64,000 bases of DNA from NCBI GenBank assembly GCA_012516075.1, contig JAAYXE010000125.1, positions 1 to 64,000 on the forward strand. The letters are read 5' to 3'. Below the pieces are notes generated by a model. The model worked only from the letters and a program-made list of their open reading frames with translations, was not told the origin of the DNA and ran no database searches. The DNA is from Chloroflexota bacterium (GTDB lineage: Bacteria > Chloroflexota > Anaerolineae > Anaerolineales > UBA4823). Of the stretch, positions 8,290 to 17,480 are shown one piece after another (within the stretch, counting starts at the first letter, position 1; the number at the start of each line of letters is the position of its first letter). The position numbers were made by a program, and so were the translations under genes.

Positions 8290-9243
8290 ATGACTACTGC
8301 AGCTCAGCCAATCTCTACTGAGAAGGCCGGACCACGCTGGAGGAAATTCGACTTTACTCCTTACCTGTTTATCCTGCCCCATCTGTTTTTTTTCGCCATT
8401 TTTGTCGCTTACCCCTTTTTCAACGGCCTGTATATCAGCTTTCACAACTTCGACTATCTGCGCCCGGAGGCGACCCAGTTTGTGGGCCTGAAGAACTACA
8501 TTGATCTGTTCACACCTGGCACGGTAAAGTTCAACGAATTCTGGAATTCACTCGGCAACACGGTAGAGTTCGTTCTGATGAGTGTGCCGTTCCTGGTGCT
8601 CATCCCGCTGGGGCTGGCCGTACTGTTGAATTCAAAAACGCCCGGGCGCAACTTCTTCAGGGCGGTTTATTTTGCTCCATGGGTGCTTTCGGTGGCGGTC
8701 GTTTCGCTGATCTGGTGGTGGATCCTGCAGAGTCAGGGTGGGCTGATGAACTACTATCTGGCGCGATTGGGCATCACGGGACCGCGCTGGCTCTCGACCA
8801 TGCCGTGGGCGATGATTTCGATCGTGATCGCCACAGTATGGTGGACGATGGGGTTCAATATGATCATCCTGCTGGCAGCACTGCAGGATATTCCGGAGCA
8901 CCTGTACGAGGCGGCAGCGATTGACGGGGCGAACGGCTGGCAGCAGTTCCGGTACGTCACCCTGCCGATGCTGCAGCCGGTGCTGCTGTTTATCATCACG
9001 ACGACGATCATTGCTTCGTTTAACCTGTTCGGGCAGCCGCTGATGATGACTCGCGGTGATCCGCGTTTGCCGAGCGGCGGCGGGGCCACTGAACCGGTGA
9101 TGCTGCGGATCTTCCGTGAAGGCTTTGAGCGCCCCTTCCAGGGCAGTGCCTCGGCCATGTCGTTTATCGTGGCGATGATTATGATTGCTGTTTCTTATTT
9201 GAACTTCAAGATTTTCCGCCGTCGAGATGATCTGGAGGCGTAA
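8290..9243 (+). CDS. Sugar ABC transporter permease, MalF type (second importer)
   Basis: Inner-membrane permease of 317 residues with six predicted helices. The EAA loop is clear (YEAAAIDGANGW, then VTLPMLQP) near residues 208-232. The chosen start is ATG 8290, with AAAGGTGAG six bases upstream; a GTG at 8284 in the same frame would overlap that site. It follows the binding protein after a 125-bp gap with a hairpin and lies 2 bp before the next permease. No ATPase gene is present. Confidence 0.92.
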   Translation: MTTAAQPISTEKAGPRWRKFDFTPYLFILPHLFFFAIFVAYPFFNGLYISFHNFDYLRPEATQFVGLKNYIDLFTPGTVKFNEFWNSLGNTVEFVLMSVPFLVLIPLGLAVLLNSKTPGRNFFRAVYFAPWVLSVAVVSLIWWWILQSQGGLMNYYLARLGITGPRWLSTMPWAMISIVIATVWWTMGFNMIILLAALQDIPEHLYEAAAIDGANGWQQFRYVTLPMLQPVLLFIITTTIIASFNLFGQPLMMTRGDPRLPSGGGATEPVMLRIFREGFERPFQGSASAMSFIVAMIMIAVSYLNFKIFRRRDDLEA

Positions 9244-9245
9244 AG

Positions 9246-10136
9246 ATGACCGATACTTTCGCTGGTGAACGCTTACCACAGGCGGTTCCGGTGCGGCAGG
9301 GTTATCACCGCAGCCAGCTCGCCGGCCGCATCCTGCGGTTCGTACTCATGACCCTGGTTGCTCTGGTGGTGCTGATTCCGCTCGTCTGGATGCTTTCCAC
9401 GTCGTTAAAGCCCAAGTCGCAGTTGTTCAGCCAGACGATCGACTGGATCCCCAGAACGATCACTCTTGAGAATTACAGCAAGATCCTGAGCAATCCATCG
9501 ACCCCGATCGACCGCTGGTTTATCAACAGCCTGATTATCGCCATCATTCACACGGTGGTGACGATTGCGCTGGCCTCGATGGCAGCGTATGCCTATGCGC
9601 GGTTGAAATTCCCCGGCCGGAAAGTGTTGTTTGGCCTGCTGCTGGCAACCCTATTCCTCCCGGGGATCATGTTCCTGGTGCCGAACTTCGTCACCGTACA
9701 CCGTCTGGGCCTGCTGGACAACTTCCTGGGGGTGCTGCTGCCCAGCTTCGCGGTGGTGTTCCCGGTGTTCTTCATGCGCCAGTTCTTTGAGAGCATCCCG
9801 CACGAGCTGGAGGAGGCGGCGAAGATCGACGGAGCCAGCACCTTCCAGGTGTTCTATATGATCGTGCTGCCGCTGGCCAAGCCGGCGCTGGCTACCCTGG
9901 CGGTGATCGAGTTCCTGGCCTCCTGGAACGATTTCCTGTGGCCGCTGCTGGTGCTGAAGGACCGCCAGCTGCAGACACTGCCGCCGGGACTGCGGACGCT
10001 GCAGGGAGCTTACACGTCGGAATACGGGCTGATGATGGCCGGGGCGGTGATCGTAGCCGTGCCGGTGCTGGTTCTGTATGTGTTCCTGCAGCGCTTCATC
10101 GTTCAGAGCGTTGCCACCACCGGGCTGAAGGGTTAG
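9246..10136 (+). CDS. Sugar ABC transporter permease, MalG type (second importer)
   Basis: Second permease subunit, 296 residues. It starts with a short cytoplasmic head and a membrane helix ending in LIPLVWMLSTSLKP, the MalG signature. The EAA loop (EEAAKIDGAST, then IVLPLAKP) lies near residues 188-212. The ATG follows GGAGGCGTAAAG, which overlaps the end of the previous gene. The next gene starts 2 bp after its stop codon, so the importer and the GH43-like enzyme are one transcription unit. Confidence 0.92.
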   Translation: MTDTFAGERLPQAVPVRQGYHRSQLAGRILRFVLMTLVALVVLIPLVWMLSTSLKPKSQLFSQTIDWIPRTITLENYSKILSNPSTPIDRWFINSLIIAIIHTVVTIALASMAAYAYARLKFPGRKVLFGLLLATLFLPGIMFLVPNFVTVHRLGLLDNFLGVLLPSFAVVFPVFFMRQFFESIPHELEEAAKIDGASTFQVFYMIVLPLAKPALATLAVIEFLASWNDFLWPLLVLKDRQLQTLPPGLRTLQGAYTSEYGLMMAGAVIVAVPVLVLYVFLQRFIVQSVATTGLKG

Positions 10137-10138
10137 CG

Positions 10139-11224
10139 ATGAAACGCAGCGCCCTGCTGTCTCTGCTGGTCATCATCTTTAGCCTTTCGGGCTGCGCACG
10201 TGCCGCAGAAACGCCCACTGCACCCGGCACGGCTGCTGCGACCAGCGCTCCAGCCGGGACCTCCGGAACGCAGGGAGCGAACGCAAGCGGAGAGGACACC
10301 TTTACGAACCCCGTGCTGCGTTATAACTTCCCAGATCCCTTCTTACTGAAAGAAGGGGATACCTGGTATGCATACGCGACCAACGGGGCCAGCCGCAATG
10401 TGCAGATGGCGACATCCACGGATCTGGTGACCTGGAAGGTCCAGAGCGATGCGATGCCGGCGCTGGCGTCGTGGGTGCAGTTCAGTTCGGCGGATGTGTG
10501 GGCCCCAGAGGTGATGAAGATCGGTGAGCGCTACAACCTGTATTACACGGCGCGCGACAAAGCCTCCGGAAAGCAGTGTGTGGGCGTGGCAGTGAGCGAC
10601 CGGCCGGAGGGTAAGTTCCGCGATGAGCGCGACAGCCCGCTGGTCTGCCAGAGCGATGAGGGCGGGACGATCGATGCCAGCCCGTTCCGCGATGGGGACA
10701 GGCTCTATCTGTATTTCAAGAACGACGGCAACTGCTGTGGTTATCCGACTTATATCTACGTACAGGAAATGGCCCCGGACGGGTTGAGCCTGGTGGGAGA
10801 GCCGGTGCGTCTGCTGCGCAACGATAAACCCTGGGAAGGACATGTGATCGAAGCGCCCACCATGGTGAAGAAGGAGGAACAGTATTATCTGTTTTTCAGC
10901 GCAAACAACTTTGGCGGGTATGAGTACGCAGTCGGGTACGCCACCTGTGAGACGGCAACCGGCCCGTGTGAGGACGCGCCCGAGAACCCGATCCTCTCCA
11001 GCCGCATGGACGAGCAGCCCCTGGTCGTTGGCCCGGGGCACCAGACCATCATCGAGGTGGATGGCCAGGACTGGCTGGTCTACCATGCCTGGGAGGTGCT
11101 CTCCTCCGGAACACGGGGGAACAACCGCTTCATGTGGATGGACCGGCTGGAGTGGGTAGACGGCAAGCCGGAAGTGCTGGGGCCAACGACCGATCCGCAG
11201 CCGAGACCGCTCGGTGATTCATGA
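10139..11224 (+). CDS. Glycoside hydrolase family 43-like lipoprotein (arabinan/xylan-active)
   Basis: Surface-anchored enzyme of 361 residues. A lipoprotein signal ends at FSLSGC (Cys19), then comes an Ala/Thr/Pro linker to about residue 52, then a five-bladed beta-propeller. The GH43 triad is visible: Asp66 in NFPDPFLL (base), Asp179 in TIDASPF (pKa modulator) and Glu238 in VIEAPTM (acid). GH43 members are arabinanases, arabinofuranosidases or xylosidases; which one cannot be told. Being last in the importer operon and lipid-anchored, it probably trims oligosaccharides at the cell surface before uptake. The ATG at 10139 with its signal peptide is preferred over longer upstream readings that overlap the permease. 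Confidence 0.85.
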   Translation: MKRSALLSLLVIIFSLSGCARAAETPTAPGTAAATSAPAGTSGTQGANASGEDTFTNPVLRYNFPDPFLLKEGDTWYAYATNGASRNVQMATSTDLVTWKVQSDAMPALASWVQFSSADVWAPEVMKIGERYNLYYTARDKASGKQCVGVAVSDRPEGKFRDERDSPLVCQSDEGGTIDASPFRDGDRLYLYFKNDGNCCGYPTYIYVQEMAPDGLSLVGEPVRLLRNDKPWEGHVIEAPTMVKKEEQYYLFFSANNFGGYEYAVGYATCETATGPCEDAPENPILSSRMDEQPLVVGPGHQTIIEVDGQDWLVYHAWEVLSSGTRGNNRFMWMDRLEWVDGKPEVLGPTTDPQPRPLGDS

Positions 11225-11458
11225 GCGGCCTGCGTAAGGCCGCGTCCGGTAAAGCAAAACAAAAGGGGGATAAGGATCAAGGAGATGTCACGGCATCTCA
11301 GAAGCCGCCCGCGAGGTCGTGCAGGGGCGGATGCAGCGATGTGTTTTCACCAGCAGAGATGAACCTGCCAGCGTGTCTAAATATGCCAAACCGAATATAA
11401 TATCCGGGTCCCACGCAGATCAAAACCTGAAAAAGTTTTTGCGATTTCGACGCGCTGG
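11225..11458. other. 234-bp gap between the GH43-like and GH2-like genes
   Basis: No gene is supported. Two short stems are visible (GAGATG/CATCTC at 11282-11299 and CCGCCC/GGGCGG at 11305-11330), neither with a T-run. A TATAAT at 11396-11401 could be a -10 box for the GH2-like gene, but no convincing -35 box lies 16-18 bp upstream of it. Confidence 0.4.
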
Positions 11459-14224
11459 ATGATCCTTTTGAATGGGCAGGTACAACCATTGGAAGCAATA
11501 AAAACCATACGAACACGTATTTCTCTGGACGGTACATGGCTGCTGCATCTGGATCGAGATGAAAGCCTGCAACCTGATGACCTTGAACAGGTCCCCGCGG
11601 TCACCGTAGAAACACCGGCCCCCTGGCAGTCTCAAAGCGATGAACTGCGCAGCTATACCGGCACGGTATGGTACCGGCGCGAGTTTGAAGCCCCAGCGGG
11701 ATGGGAAGATGGCCGGGTGATTCTGGGATTTGGAGCGGTGGACTACTTTGCCGAGGTATGGGTCAACGACCGGCGAGTTGGCGAGCATGAAGGGGGATAC
11801 CTGCCATTTGAACTGGACATCACCGATGCCGTTCTGCCGGGGAGAAACCGGCTGGCTGTGCGCGTCAGCGATCCTGATACGATCTTCCCTGAAATCCCGC
11901 ACGGTAAACAGTCATGGTACGGACCGCTCTCAGGGATCTGGCAGCCGGTGTGGCTGGAGGTACGCCCAAAAGTACACCTGAAGCGGGTGAAGATTACGCC
12001 CCACGCTGAAACGGGAGAAGTGCTGATCGAGGTGAGCCTGCATGGAGAGCTGTCCGCGGAGCAGCAGCTGAGCTACCGGGTTTTCTCACCGCAGGGCGAG
12101 CTGTCAGCATCCCTGCGCAGCCAGGACACGCAGGTCGTCCTGGATGTGCCCGACGTACAGCGCTGGGATGTGGATGCGCCCAACCTGTATAAACTTGAGG
12201 TCAGCATCGAGGGCGGAGAGGCAGACGGGCTGAGCGACACCTTCGGTTTTCGCACCGTCGGCACAAAGGACGGCCAGATCCTGTTAAACGGGAGACCGCT
12301 CTTTTTGCGCGGGGCACTGGATCAGGATTATTATCCGGACCTGATCTGCACACCGCCTTCGGAAGAATATCTTGAAGAGCAGTTCCGCAAGGCCCGTGCC
12401 ATGGGGTTGAACTGCCTGCGCATCCATATCAAGGTGGCCGATCCGCGCTATTACGCTGCGGCAGACCGGGTGGGGATACTGATCTGGACGGAACTGCCGA
12501 ACTGGCAGGTGCTGACAGAAGATGCGAAGCGGCGGGCGCGTGAAACCCTGGACGGCATGGTGGAGCGAGACTGGAACCACCCGTCGATCGTAATCTGGAC
12601 GATTGTCAACGAAAGCTGGGGCGTGGACCTAACGAATCCCGATCACCGCGCCTGGTTGGGTGAGATGTACGATCACCTTAAGGCGCTGGACCCTTACCGG
12701 CTTGTGGTTGGTAATTCGGCCTGCTGGGGCAACTTTCAGGTGGTCACGGATATCGCTGATTTTCATAATTATTATGCCATGCCGGACCATTACCAGAAGT
12801 GGAAAAGCTGGGTGGAGAGTTTTGCCGGCCGGCCGGCGTGGACCTATGCGCGCCCCTATCCGGGAAACCGGAAGTGGCGGGAGTTTCTGAAGAACCCGTG
12901 GAGGCAAATGGATATCGAACATGCCCGCGAGGTGCGCGCACGAGGCGACGAACCGCTGGTCGTTTCAGAGTTCGGCAACTGGGGCCTGCCGGATGTTGAT
13001 AAGCTGTACGCTCACTACGGAGGAGAGCCCTGGTGGTTCGAGACCGGGCATGAATGGGGCGAGGGTGTGGTTTACCCGCACAATATCGAAGGCCGTTTTG
13101 AGACTTTTCACCTGGACAGGGTCTTCCCTACTTTAAAGGATCTGGCGCAGGCCAGCCAGCGGATGCAGTTCCAGGCGATGAAGTATGAGATCGAGGAGAT
13201 GCGCCGGCATCCCAGCCTTGCCGGTTACGTGATTACCGAGTTCACGGATGTGCACTGGGAGTGCAACGGGCTGCTGGATATGCTGCGCAATCCAAAGCTC
13301 TATTTCGAGGATTTCGCGGTCATCAACAGCGACGATCTGATCGTTCCGCAATGGAACCGGCTGTCCTACCGGGAAAGTGAACCGGTCCGGGTGCCGCTTC
13401 TGCTCTCTCATTATTCCGAAAGGGATTTGAACGACTGCCGGCTGGAATGGCGGCTTGAGATCCCCGGCGGACCGCAGGGCGAGTTGAAGGGACTGAAGCC
13501 GCAGCGCGCCGGGGTGAGCCGGTTGGGGACGATACGCTTCGAGGCTCCGCTGGTAAGCCAACCCACACGCGCCCGGCTGGACCTGCGTCTGGTCGACCGG
13601 AACGGGCAGACGGCCGGGGAAAACTTCCTGGAGCTGTTCTTCTTCCCCGCGGGCCGGCCGCAGGCCGCGGACAAGCGCATCTACGCCCCTGCCCTGGAGA
13701 AAGAACTGGATGCACTGGGTTACTGCGTGGTGGATCAACCGGGTGAGGCAGACCTGGCCGCGGCGGCGGTGATGACGGACGAACTGCGCGAGTACCTGCT
13801 GCAGGGCGGAAAAGTGCTGTTTCTGGCCGAGAGCGATAACAGTTTGCAGACCTATCTGGGGACGGTTGATGTCGTACCACGACGCAGCAGGAGCTGGCAG
13901 GGAGACTGGGCCAGCAGCCTGAGCTGGGTACGGCGTGATACGGTGTTCAGGAGGCTGCCTGTGGATCGAGTGGTTGATTTCGCTTTTGCCGGCCTGACAC
14001 CGGAGCACGTCATCACCGGCCTGAGCAGTCACGAGTTTGCCAATCAGGTTCATGCCGGCCTGACGGTGGGCTGGCTGCACCGCACGGTGGCACTGGTGGC
14101 CGAGCGCCGGCACGGAAAAGGGCAAATCCTCATATCCACGTTCCGGCTGAGGCGCAGCCTGACCCGCAATCCCATGGCAGCGCTGATGCTGGATGAGATG
14201 ATCTATTATCTGAGCGCAAAGTAG
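11459..14224 (+). CDS. Glycoside hydrolase family 2-like enzyme (beta-galactosidase/glucuronidase/mannosidase fold) with C-terminal extension
   Basis: 921 residues without a signal peptide, so probably cytoplasmic. Order: sugar-binding jelly roll (about 20-180; APWQSQ, WYRREF, VDYFAEVWVND), immunoglobulin-like domain (about 185-280), TIM barrel (about 285-620) and a C-terminal part (about 700-921) resembling a glutamine-amidotransferase-like fold (LREYLLQGGKVLFLAES). The acid/base is Glu385 in IVNESWG and the nucleophile Glu504 in VVSEFGNWG. It would release sugars from oligosaccharides brought in by the adjacent importer. The substrate cannot be fixed from sequence. No ribosome site precedes the ATG at 11459, so the exact start is uncertain. 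Confidence 0.87.
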   Translation: MILLNGQVQPLEAIKTIRTRISLDGTWLLHLDRDESLQPDDLEQVPAVTVETPAPWQSQSDELRSYTGTVWYRREFEAPAGWEDGRVILGFGAVDYFAEVWVNDRRVGEHEGGYLPFELDITDAVLPGRNRLAVRVSDPDTIFPEIPHGKQSWYGPLSGIWQPVWLEVRPKVHLKRVKITPHAETGEVLIEVSLHGELSAEQQLSYRVFSPQGELSASLRSQDTQVVLDVPDVQRWDVDAPNLYKLEVSIEGGEADGLSDTFGFRTVGTKDGQILLNGRPLFLRGALDQDYYPDLICTPPSEEYLEEQFRKARAMGLNCLRIHIKVADPRYYAAADRVGILIWTELPNWQVLTEDAKRRARETLDGMVERDWNHPSIVIWTIVNESWGVDLTNPDHRAWLGEMYDHLKALDPYRLVVGNSACWGNFQVVTDIADFHNYYAMPDHYQKWKSWVESFAGRPAWTYARPYPGNRKWREFLKNPWRQMDIEHAREVRARGDEPLVVSEFGNWGLPDVDKLYAHYGGEPWWFETGHEWGEGVVYPHNIEGRFETFHLDRVFPTLKDLAQASQRMQFQAMKYEIEEMRRHPSLAGYVITEFTDVHWECNGLLDMLRNPKLYFEDFAVINSDDLIVPQWNRLSYRESEPVRVPLLLSHYSERDLNDCRLEWRLEIPGGPQGELKGLKPQRAGVSRLGTIRFEAPLVSQPTRARLDLRLVDRNGQTAGENFLELFFFPAGRPQAADKRIYAPALEKELDALGYCVVDQPGEADLAAAAVMTDELREYLLQGGKVLFLAESDNSLQTYLGTVDVVPRRSRSWQGDWASSLSWVRRDTVFRRLPVDRVVDFAFAGLTPEHVITGLSSHEFANQVHAGLTVGWLHRTVALVAERRHGKGQILISTFRLRRSLTRNPMAALMLDEMIYYLSAK

Positions 14225-14357
14225 GGAGGCAGGGAGAGCGCGCGATGCCGTGCTCGCCAATGGAATGGAAGATGGGTTGAACGAATCCTATGAGCGCCTG
14301 GAGAAGGTGCTGGCAGGACAACAGTCTTCTCCAATATGAAAAGGACAGGTATCTTAA

Positions 14358-14399
14358 CCCGGGATGGACAGTCGGGTTTTTCTGACTGTCCATCCCGGG
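14358..14399. terminator. Perfect 16-bp inverted repeat between the GH2-like and hydrolase genes
   Basis: CCCGGGATGGACAGTC and its exact reverse complement enclose a 10-base loop containing TTTTT. It lies 134 bp after the GH2-like stop and 45 bp before the hydrolase start. No T-run follows on either strand, so a factor-independent terminator would be imperfect. It may end the sugar operon, act as a transcript-stabilising hairpin, or be a protein-binding site. Confidence 0.5.
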
Positions 14400-14444
14400 C
14401 ATAGTTTTGGGGAATATTTGAAAATCAGACAGGGAGGAAACGAA

Positions 14445-15230
14445 ATGGGTACAGTAACTTCTAGGGATGGTACGAAAATCGCATACGACCGGCTGGGGAG
14501 CGGGCCAGCGGTTATTCTGGTGGACGGGGCTCTTGTATACCGGGCGAACTGGGGACTGGTCCCGCTGGCGGAGAAGCTTGCCGATCAGTTCACCGTTTTT
14601 ACGTATGACCGGCGCGGACGAGGCGAGAGCGGGGACACGCTGCCGTACGCTCTGGAGAAAGAAATCGAGGACATTGATGCCCTGATCGAAGCGGCGGGAG
14701 GCAGGGCGTTTGTTTACGGGATATCCTCCGGGGCAGCACTGGCCCTGGAGATGCAGCTGCAGCTGGGTGAGCGCATCCAGAAGCTGGCCCTGTACGAACC
14801 GCCCTACAACGCGGACCCGATCGCCCGCGAGCAGTGGAAGGAATACAGCCGAAAATTGAATGAGGTCCTGCAGGAAGGCCGCAAAGGCGACGCCGTGGCG
14901 ATTTTCATGCAGTTAACCGGAGCCAGGCCAGAGGATGTGGAGGGGATGCGCCAGGCGCCGATCTGGCCGTTTTTCGAGGCGGTGGGGCATACGCTGGCCT
15001 ATGATGCCGCAGCAATGGGCGAGGAAGCCGATGTGCCCGTGGAGCGCGCCAGGAATGTGAATGTACCCGTGCTGGTGATTGCGGGAGGAGCGAGTTATCC
15101 GTTTATGCAGGGGACGGCGAAGAAGCTGGCAGAAGCCATGCCGCAGGGCCAGCTGCGCATCCTTGAGGGGCAGACGCACGAAGTCTCGGAGGATGTCCTG
15201 GCGCCGGTGTTGGAGGACTTTTTCGGTTGA
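14445..15230 (+). CDS. Alpha/beta hydrolase
   Basis: A 261-residue hydrolase of the alpha/beta fold. The nucleophile elbow is G-I-S94-S-G, a histidine lies in EGQTHEVS near residue 245, and the strand/turn VFTYDRRGRGESG is typical. The oxyanion region reads VDGALVYRANW instead of the usual His-Gly, and the usual acidic residue before the C-terminal lid is replaced by GGASYPFMQG, so the third triad member is unclear. The start at 14445 has an excellent site (AGGGAGGAAACGAA); a longer in-frame reading would begin inside the inverted repeat. The substrate is unknown. Confidence 0.85.
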   Translation: MGTVTSRDGTKIAYDRLGSGPAVILVDGALVYRANWGLVPLAEKLADQFTVFTYDRRGRGESGDTLPYALEKEIEDIDALIEAAGGRAFVYGISSGAALALEMQLQLGERIQKLALYEPPYNADPIAREQWKEYSRKLNEVLQEGRKGDAVAIFMQLTGARPEDVEGMRQAPIWPFFEAVGHTLAYDAAAMGEEADVPVERARNVNVPVLVIAGGASYPFMQGTAKKLAEAMPQGQLRILEGQTHEVSEDVLAPVLEDFFG

Positions 15231-15420
15231 TTCTGGCTGCTCACAGGCGCTTTGAGCGAAAGACCGAAGTAATGTATGCGATACCTCCAGCAGCGGGCTC
15301 AAGGATCAAGATTGAAATGCGGGGGTAATATTATGTTGGTAGAATTATTGACACCGGGCGGCGTTGTCTTGCTCACCGGGAAGGTACCCGGGCGAAAAGA
15401 CTGATTATAAGGAGGAAAAC
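15231..15420. other. 190-bp gap before the small unknown gene
   Basis: It contains a TTGACA at 15347-15352 without a matching -10 box at the right distance, and a 5-bp stem (CCGGG/CCCGG, 15376-15391). No further gene is supported. The promoter of the small gene probably lies here, but I cannot place it with confidence. Confidence 0.3.
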
Positions 15421-15675
15421 ATGAACACCAGTGGATGGACCTGGGCCGATCTCCGAGGTGAGAACCTGAACCTGCTGCAGGAGGCCGAAAACACTCTGGG
15501 AGAAGGGGTTGACGTCCTGCTGGCTTACCAGACCAGCGGTCTCCCGGAGTTCGAATCGCTCAGCTTTGCGCTGGGGAACCTGAAGGTAGCCCCGATCAAT
15601 GAGAGCCAGATCGAATGTCTGCAGGGGCTGGAAGATAAGCTGCAGGCGGTCGTGATCGCCTACCAGAAGGCATAA
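15421..15675 (+). CDS. Small conserved-looking protein of unknown function (84 residues)
   Basis: Not recognised. It is soluble, has no membrane segment, and carries a net negative charge, with one Cys (SQIECLQGLEDKLQ). The second half looks helical, and the ends of two halves read similarly (DVLLAYQ, VVIAYQKA). The gene is supported by a textbook ribosome site (AAGGAGGAAAAC) before the ATG and by clean coding sequence up to a stop 9 bp short of the convergent sugar-transferase gene. An in-frame upstream ATG at 15364 lacks such a site. Confidence 0.65.
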   Translation: MNTSGWTWADLRGENLNLLQEAENTLGEGVDVLLAYQTSGLPEFESLSFALGNLKVAPINESQIECLQGLEDKLQAVVIAYQKA

Positions 15676-15684
15676 GCAGGGGAT

Positions 15685-16335
15685 TTACAGGGCGCCATCA
15701 CCGCGCAGCACCACACCGATGGTACGCAGCAGAATATGCAGGTCCAGGCGCAGAGACCAGTTCTGCAGGTAAGCAGCGTCCCAATCAACACGCTCAGAAA
15801 AAGAGGTCCGGCTGCGGCCGTTCACCTGCCACAGCCCGGTCATCCCCGGCTTTACCTGGCAGTAGACTGAAAAAGGAGCCCCGTAGAGTTCTCGCTGACG
15901 GGGTAGGATCGGGCGCGGCCCGACCAGGCTCATTTCTCCGCGCAGCACATTCCAGAGCTGGGGGATTTCATCCAGGCTGAAGCGGCGCAGGATGCGGCCG
16001 CAGCGGGTGAGGCGCGGGTCCTGGCGCAGCTTCTGGTACTGCTCCCAGCTCAGCCGGGCCTGCGGACTGCCCTGCAGAACTTCTTCCAGCTCCTGTTCGG
16101 CGGTCGGGACCATGGTGCGAAACTTCAGGAGGGGAAAAATGCGCCCATCCTGGCCCAGGCGCGGCTGGCGAAAGATCACCGGGCCGGGCGAATCCAGTTT
16201 TATCCACAGAGCGATCAAAAGCCATAAGGGGGAAAGCAGCACGAGCAGCCAGAAAGCGAGCAGCCAGTCCAGGATGGATTTTGCTGCCCTGGCCGCGCGG
16301 GATGAAGCGCCGATCGATAGTTCAAGTGTGGTCAT
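15685..16335 (-). CDS. Undecaprenyl-phosphate sugar-1-phosphate transferase (WbaP/PglC-type, short form)
   Basis: Transfers a sugar-1-phosphate from a nucleotide sugar to the lipid carrier, the first membrane step of polysaccharide repeat synthesis. It has 216 residues: one N-terminal membrane segment (about 20-45), then the catalytic core with KLDSPGPVIFRQPRLG, the KFRTM motif, SLDEIPQLWNVLRGEMSLVG (the catalytic DE pair) and KPGMTGLWQVNGR. It lacks the four-helix N-terminal region of long WbaP proteins. Its start overlaps the end of the upstream GT4 gene by 4 bp (ATGA), so the three leftward genes are one unit. Confidence 0.95.
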   Translation of the reverse strand: MTTLELSIGASSRAARAAKSILDWLLAFWLLVLLSPLWLLIALWIKLDSPGPVIFRQPRLGQDGRIFPLLKFRTMVPTAEQELEEVLQGSPQARLSWEQYQKLRQDPRLTRCGRILRRFSLDEIPQLWNVLRGEMSLVGPRPILPRQRELYGAPFSVYCQVKPGMTGLWQVNGRSRTSFSERVDWDAAYLQNWSLRLDLHILLRTIGVVLRGDGAL

Positions 16336-17480
16336 GGGTCCTGGGGCGTGTACAGCAGGTCCGATACCGCGACCGGGGACTGCTGTTCAATGAGATTGAG
16401 CACTTCCTGCTGGAAGCGCTCTTTGCGGAAACGTTCCGCATTCCAGCGCAGGTCGTCCACAGAGAACAGCAGGCGGTTGTTTTCAAAGATTTCGACAGCC
16501 TCCAGAATGCTTTCGACGGTCTGATCCGGGAAGAGCAGGCCGGTTTTACCTGGGATGACCGTCTCGGCAGCCCCGCCGCGGCCGAAAGCGATCACCGGGC
16601 AGCCGGCGGCCTGCGCCTCGACCAGTGCGATGCCAAACTCCTCCTCAGCCGCATGCACCAGCGCTTTTGCCCGTGCTAACAAAGAGCGGACCTTCTCCTC
16701 CGGCTGCCAGCCGAGGATCTGCACGTTCGAAGATGCCAACCAGGACAGACGTGACTGTTCCTCCCCTGCGCCGACCACGATCAGGGGGCGGCCGCTGCGC
16801 GAGAAGGCCTCAACGATCAGGTCTACTCGCTTGTGGGGGACCAGGCGCGAGAGGACCATGTAGTAATCCTGCCTGGGCGAGAGGGGAGTGAAGTGATCGA
16901 CCTCCACGGGCGGGTAGATCACCCGCGCCGGACGGCGGTAAGCGCGCCAGACCAGCTGCGCCACCCAGTTAGATACGGCGACATAACCATCCACCCGGGA
17001 TGCGGCTGCCTGATCCCAGAGGCGCAGGTAGTGGAGGAGAATTCTTAGCGGCCAGGAACGCAGACCAGCGCCTGGTCCGCCCTGACGGAAGGCGGCATGA
17101 TACTGGTGCCAGGCGTAGCGCAAGGGCGTGTAGCAAAAGCAAATGTGCCGCTGCCCGGGTCGGGCCAGCACGCCGTGGGCGACGGCGTAACTGAAGGAGA
17201 GGATCAGGTCGTAATCGGAGAGATCGAACTGCTCGATGGCGAATGGGAAGAGGGGCAGATACGCACGGTGCGATTGCCGTGCGCCGGGCAGACGATCGAT
17301 GAAGGAGGTGTGGACCTGGCGCGCGGCGATACGCATGCCGTGGAAAGCAGGGGCGTTGTAGACCAGCGTATAGAGCGAGGCGTGGGGCAGGATCTCGAGC
17401 ACGGCTTCCAGCATACGTTCCGCCCCGCCGCGGAAGGGAAGTGCATCCTGCACCAAGGCGATCTTGAGACCTGCGCTCAT
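16332..17480 (-). CDS. Glycosyltransferase family 4 (GT-B fold)
   Basis: A 382-residue nucleotide-sugar-dependent transferase. The N-domain begins KIALVQDALPFRGGAERM and the C-domain carries the sugar-nucleotide-binding stretch EEEFGIALVEAQAAGCPVI with the E-x7-E motif, plus GRGGAAETV. Basic donor-binding residues are in SRLVPHKRVD. It overlaps both neighbours by 4 bp. It probably extends the lipid-linked repeat started by the adjacent sugar-phosphate transferase. The sugar is unknown. Confidence 0.92.
   Translation of the reverse strand: MSAGLKIALVQDALPFRGGAERMLEAVLEILPHASLYTLVYNAPAFHGMRIAARQVHTSFIDRLPGARQSHRAYLPLFPFAIEQFDLSDYDLILSFSYAVAHGVLARPGQRHICFCYTPLRYAWHQYHAAFRQGGPGAGLRSWPLRILLHYLRLWDQAAASRVDGYVAVSNWVAQLVWRAYRRPARVIYPPVEVDHFTPLSPRQDYYMVLSRLVPHKRVDLIVEAFSRSGRPLIVVGAGEEQSRLSWLASSNVQILGWQPEEKVRSLLARAKALVHAAEEEFGIALVEAQAAGCPVIAFGRGGAAETVIPGKTGLLFPDQTVESILEAVEIFENNRLLFSVDDLRWNAERFRKERFQQEVLNLIEQQSPVAVSDLLYTPQDP

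Noticed and set aside
13133..14260. A 375-codon minus-strand frame opposite the GH2-like gene's C-terminal part
   Set aside because: No ribosome site, no domain, and high His/Gln content typical of antisense frames.
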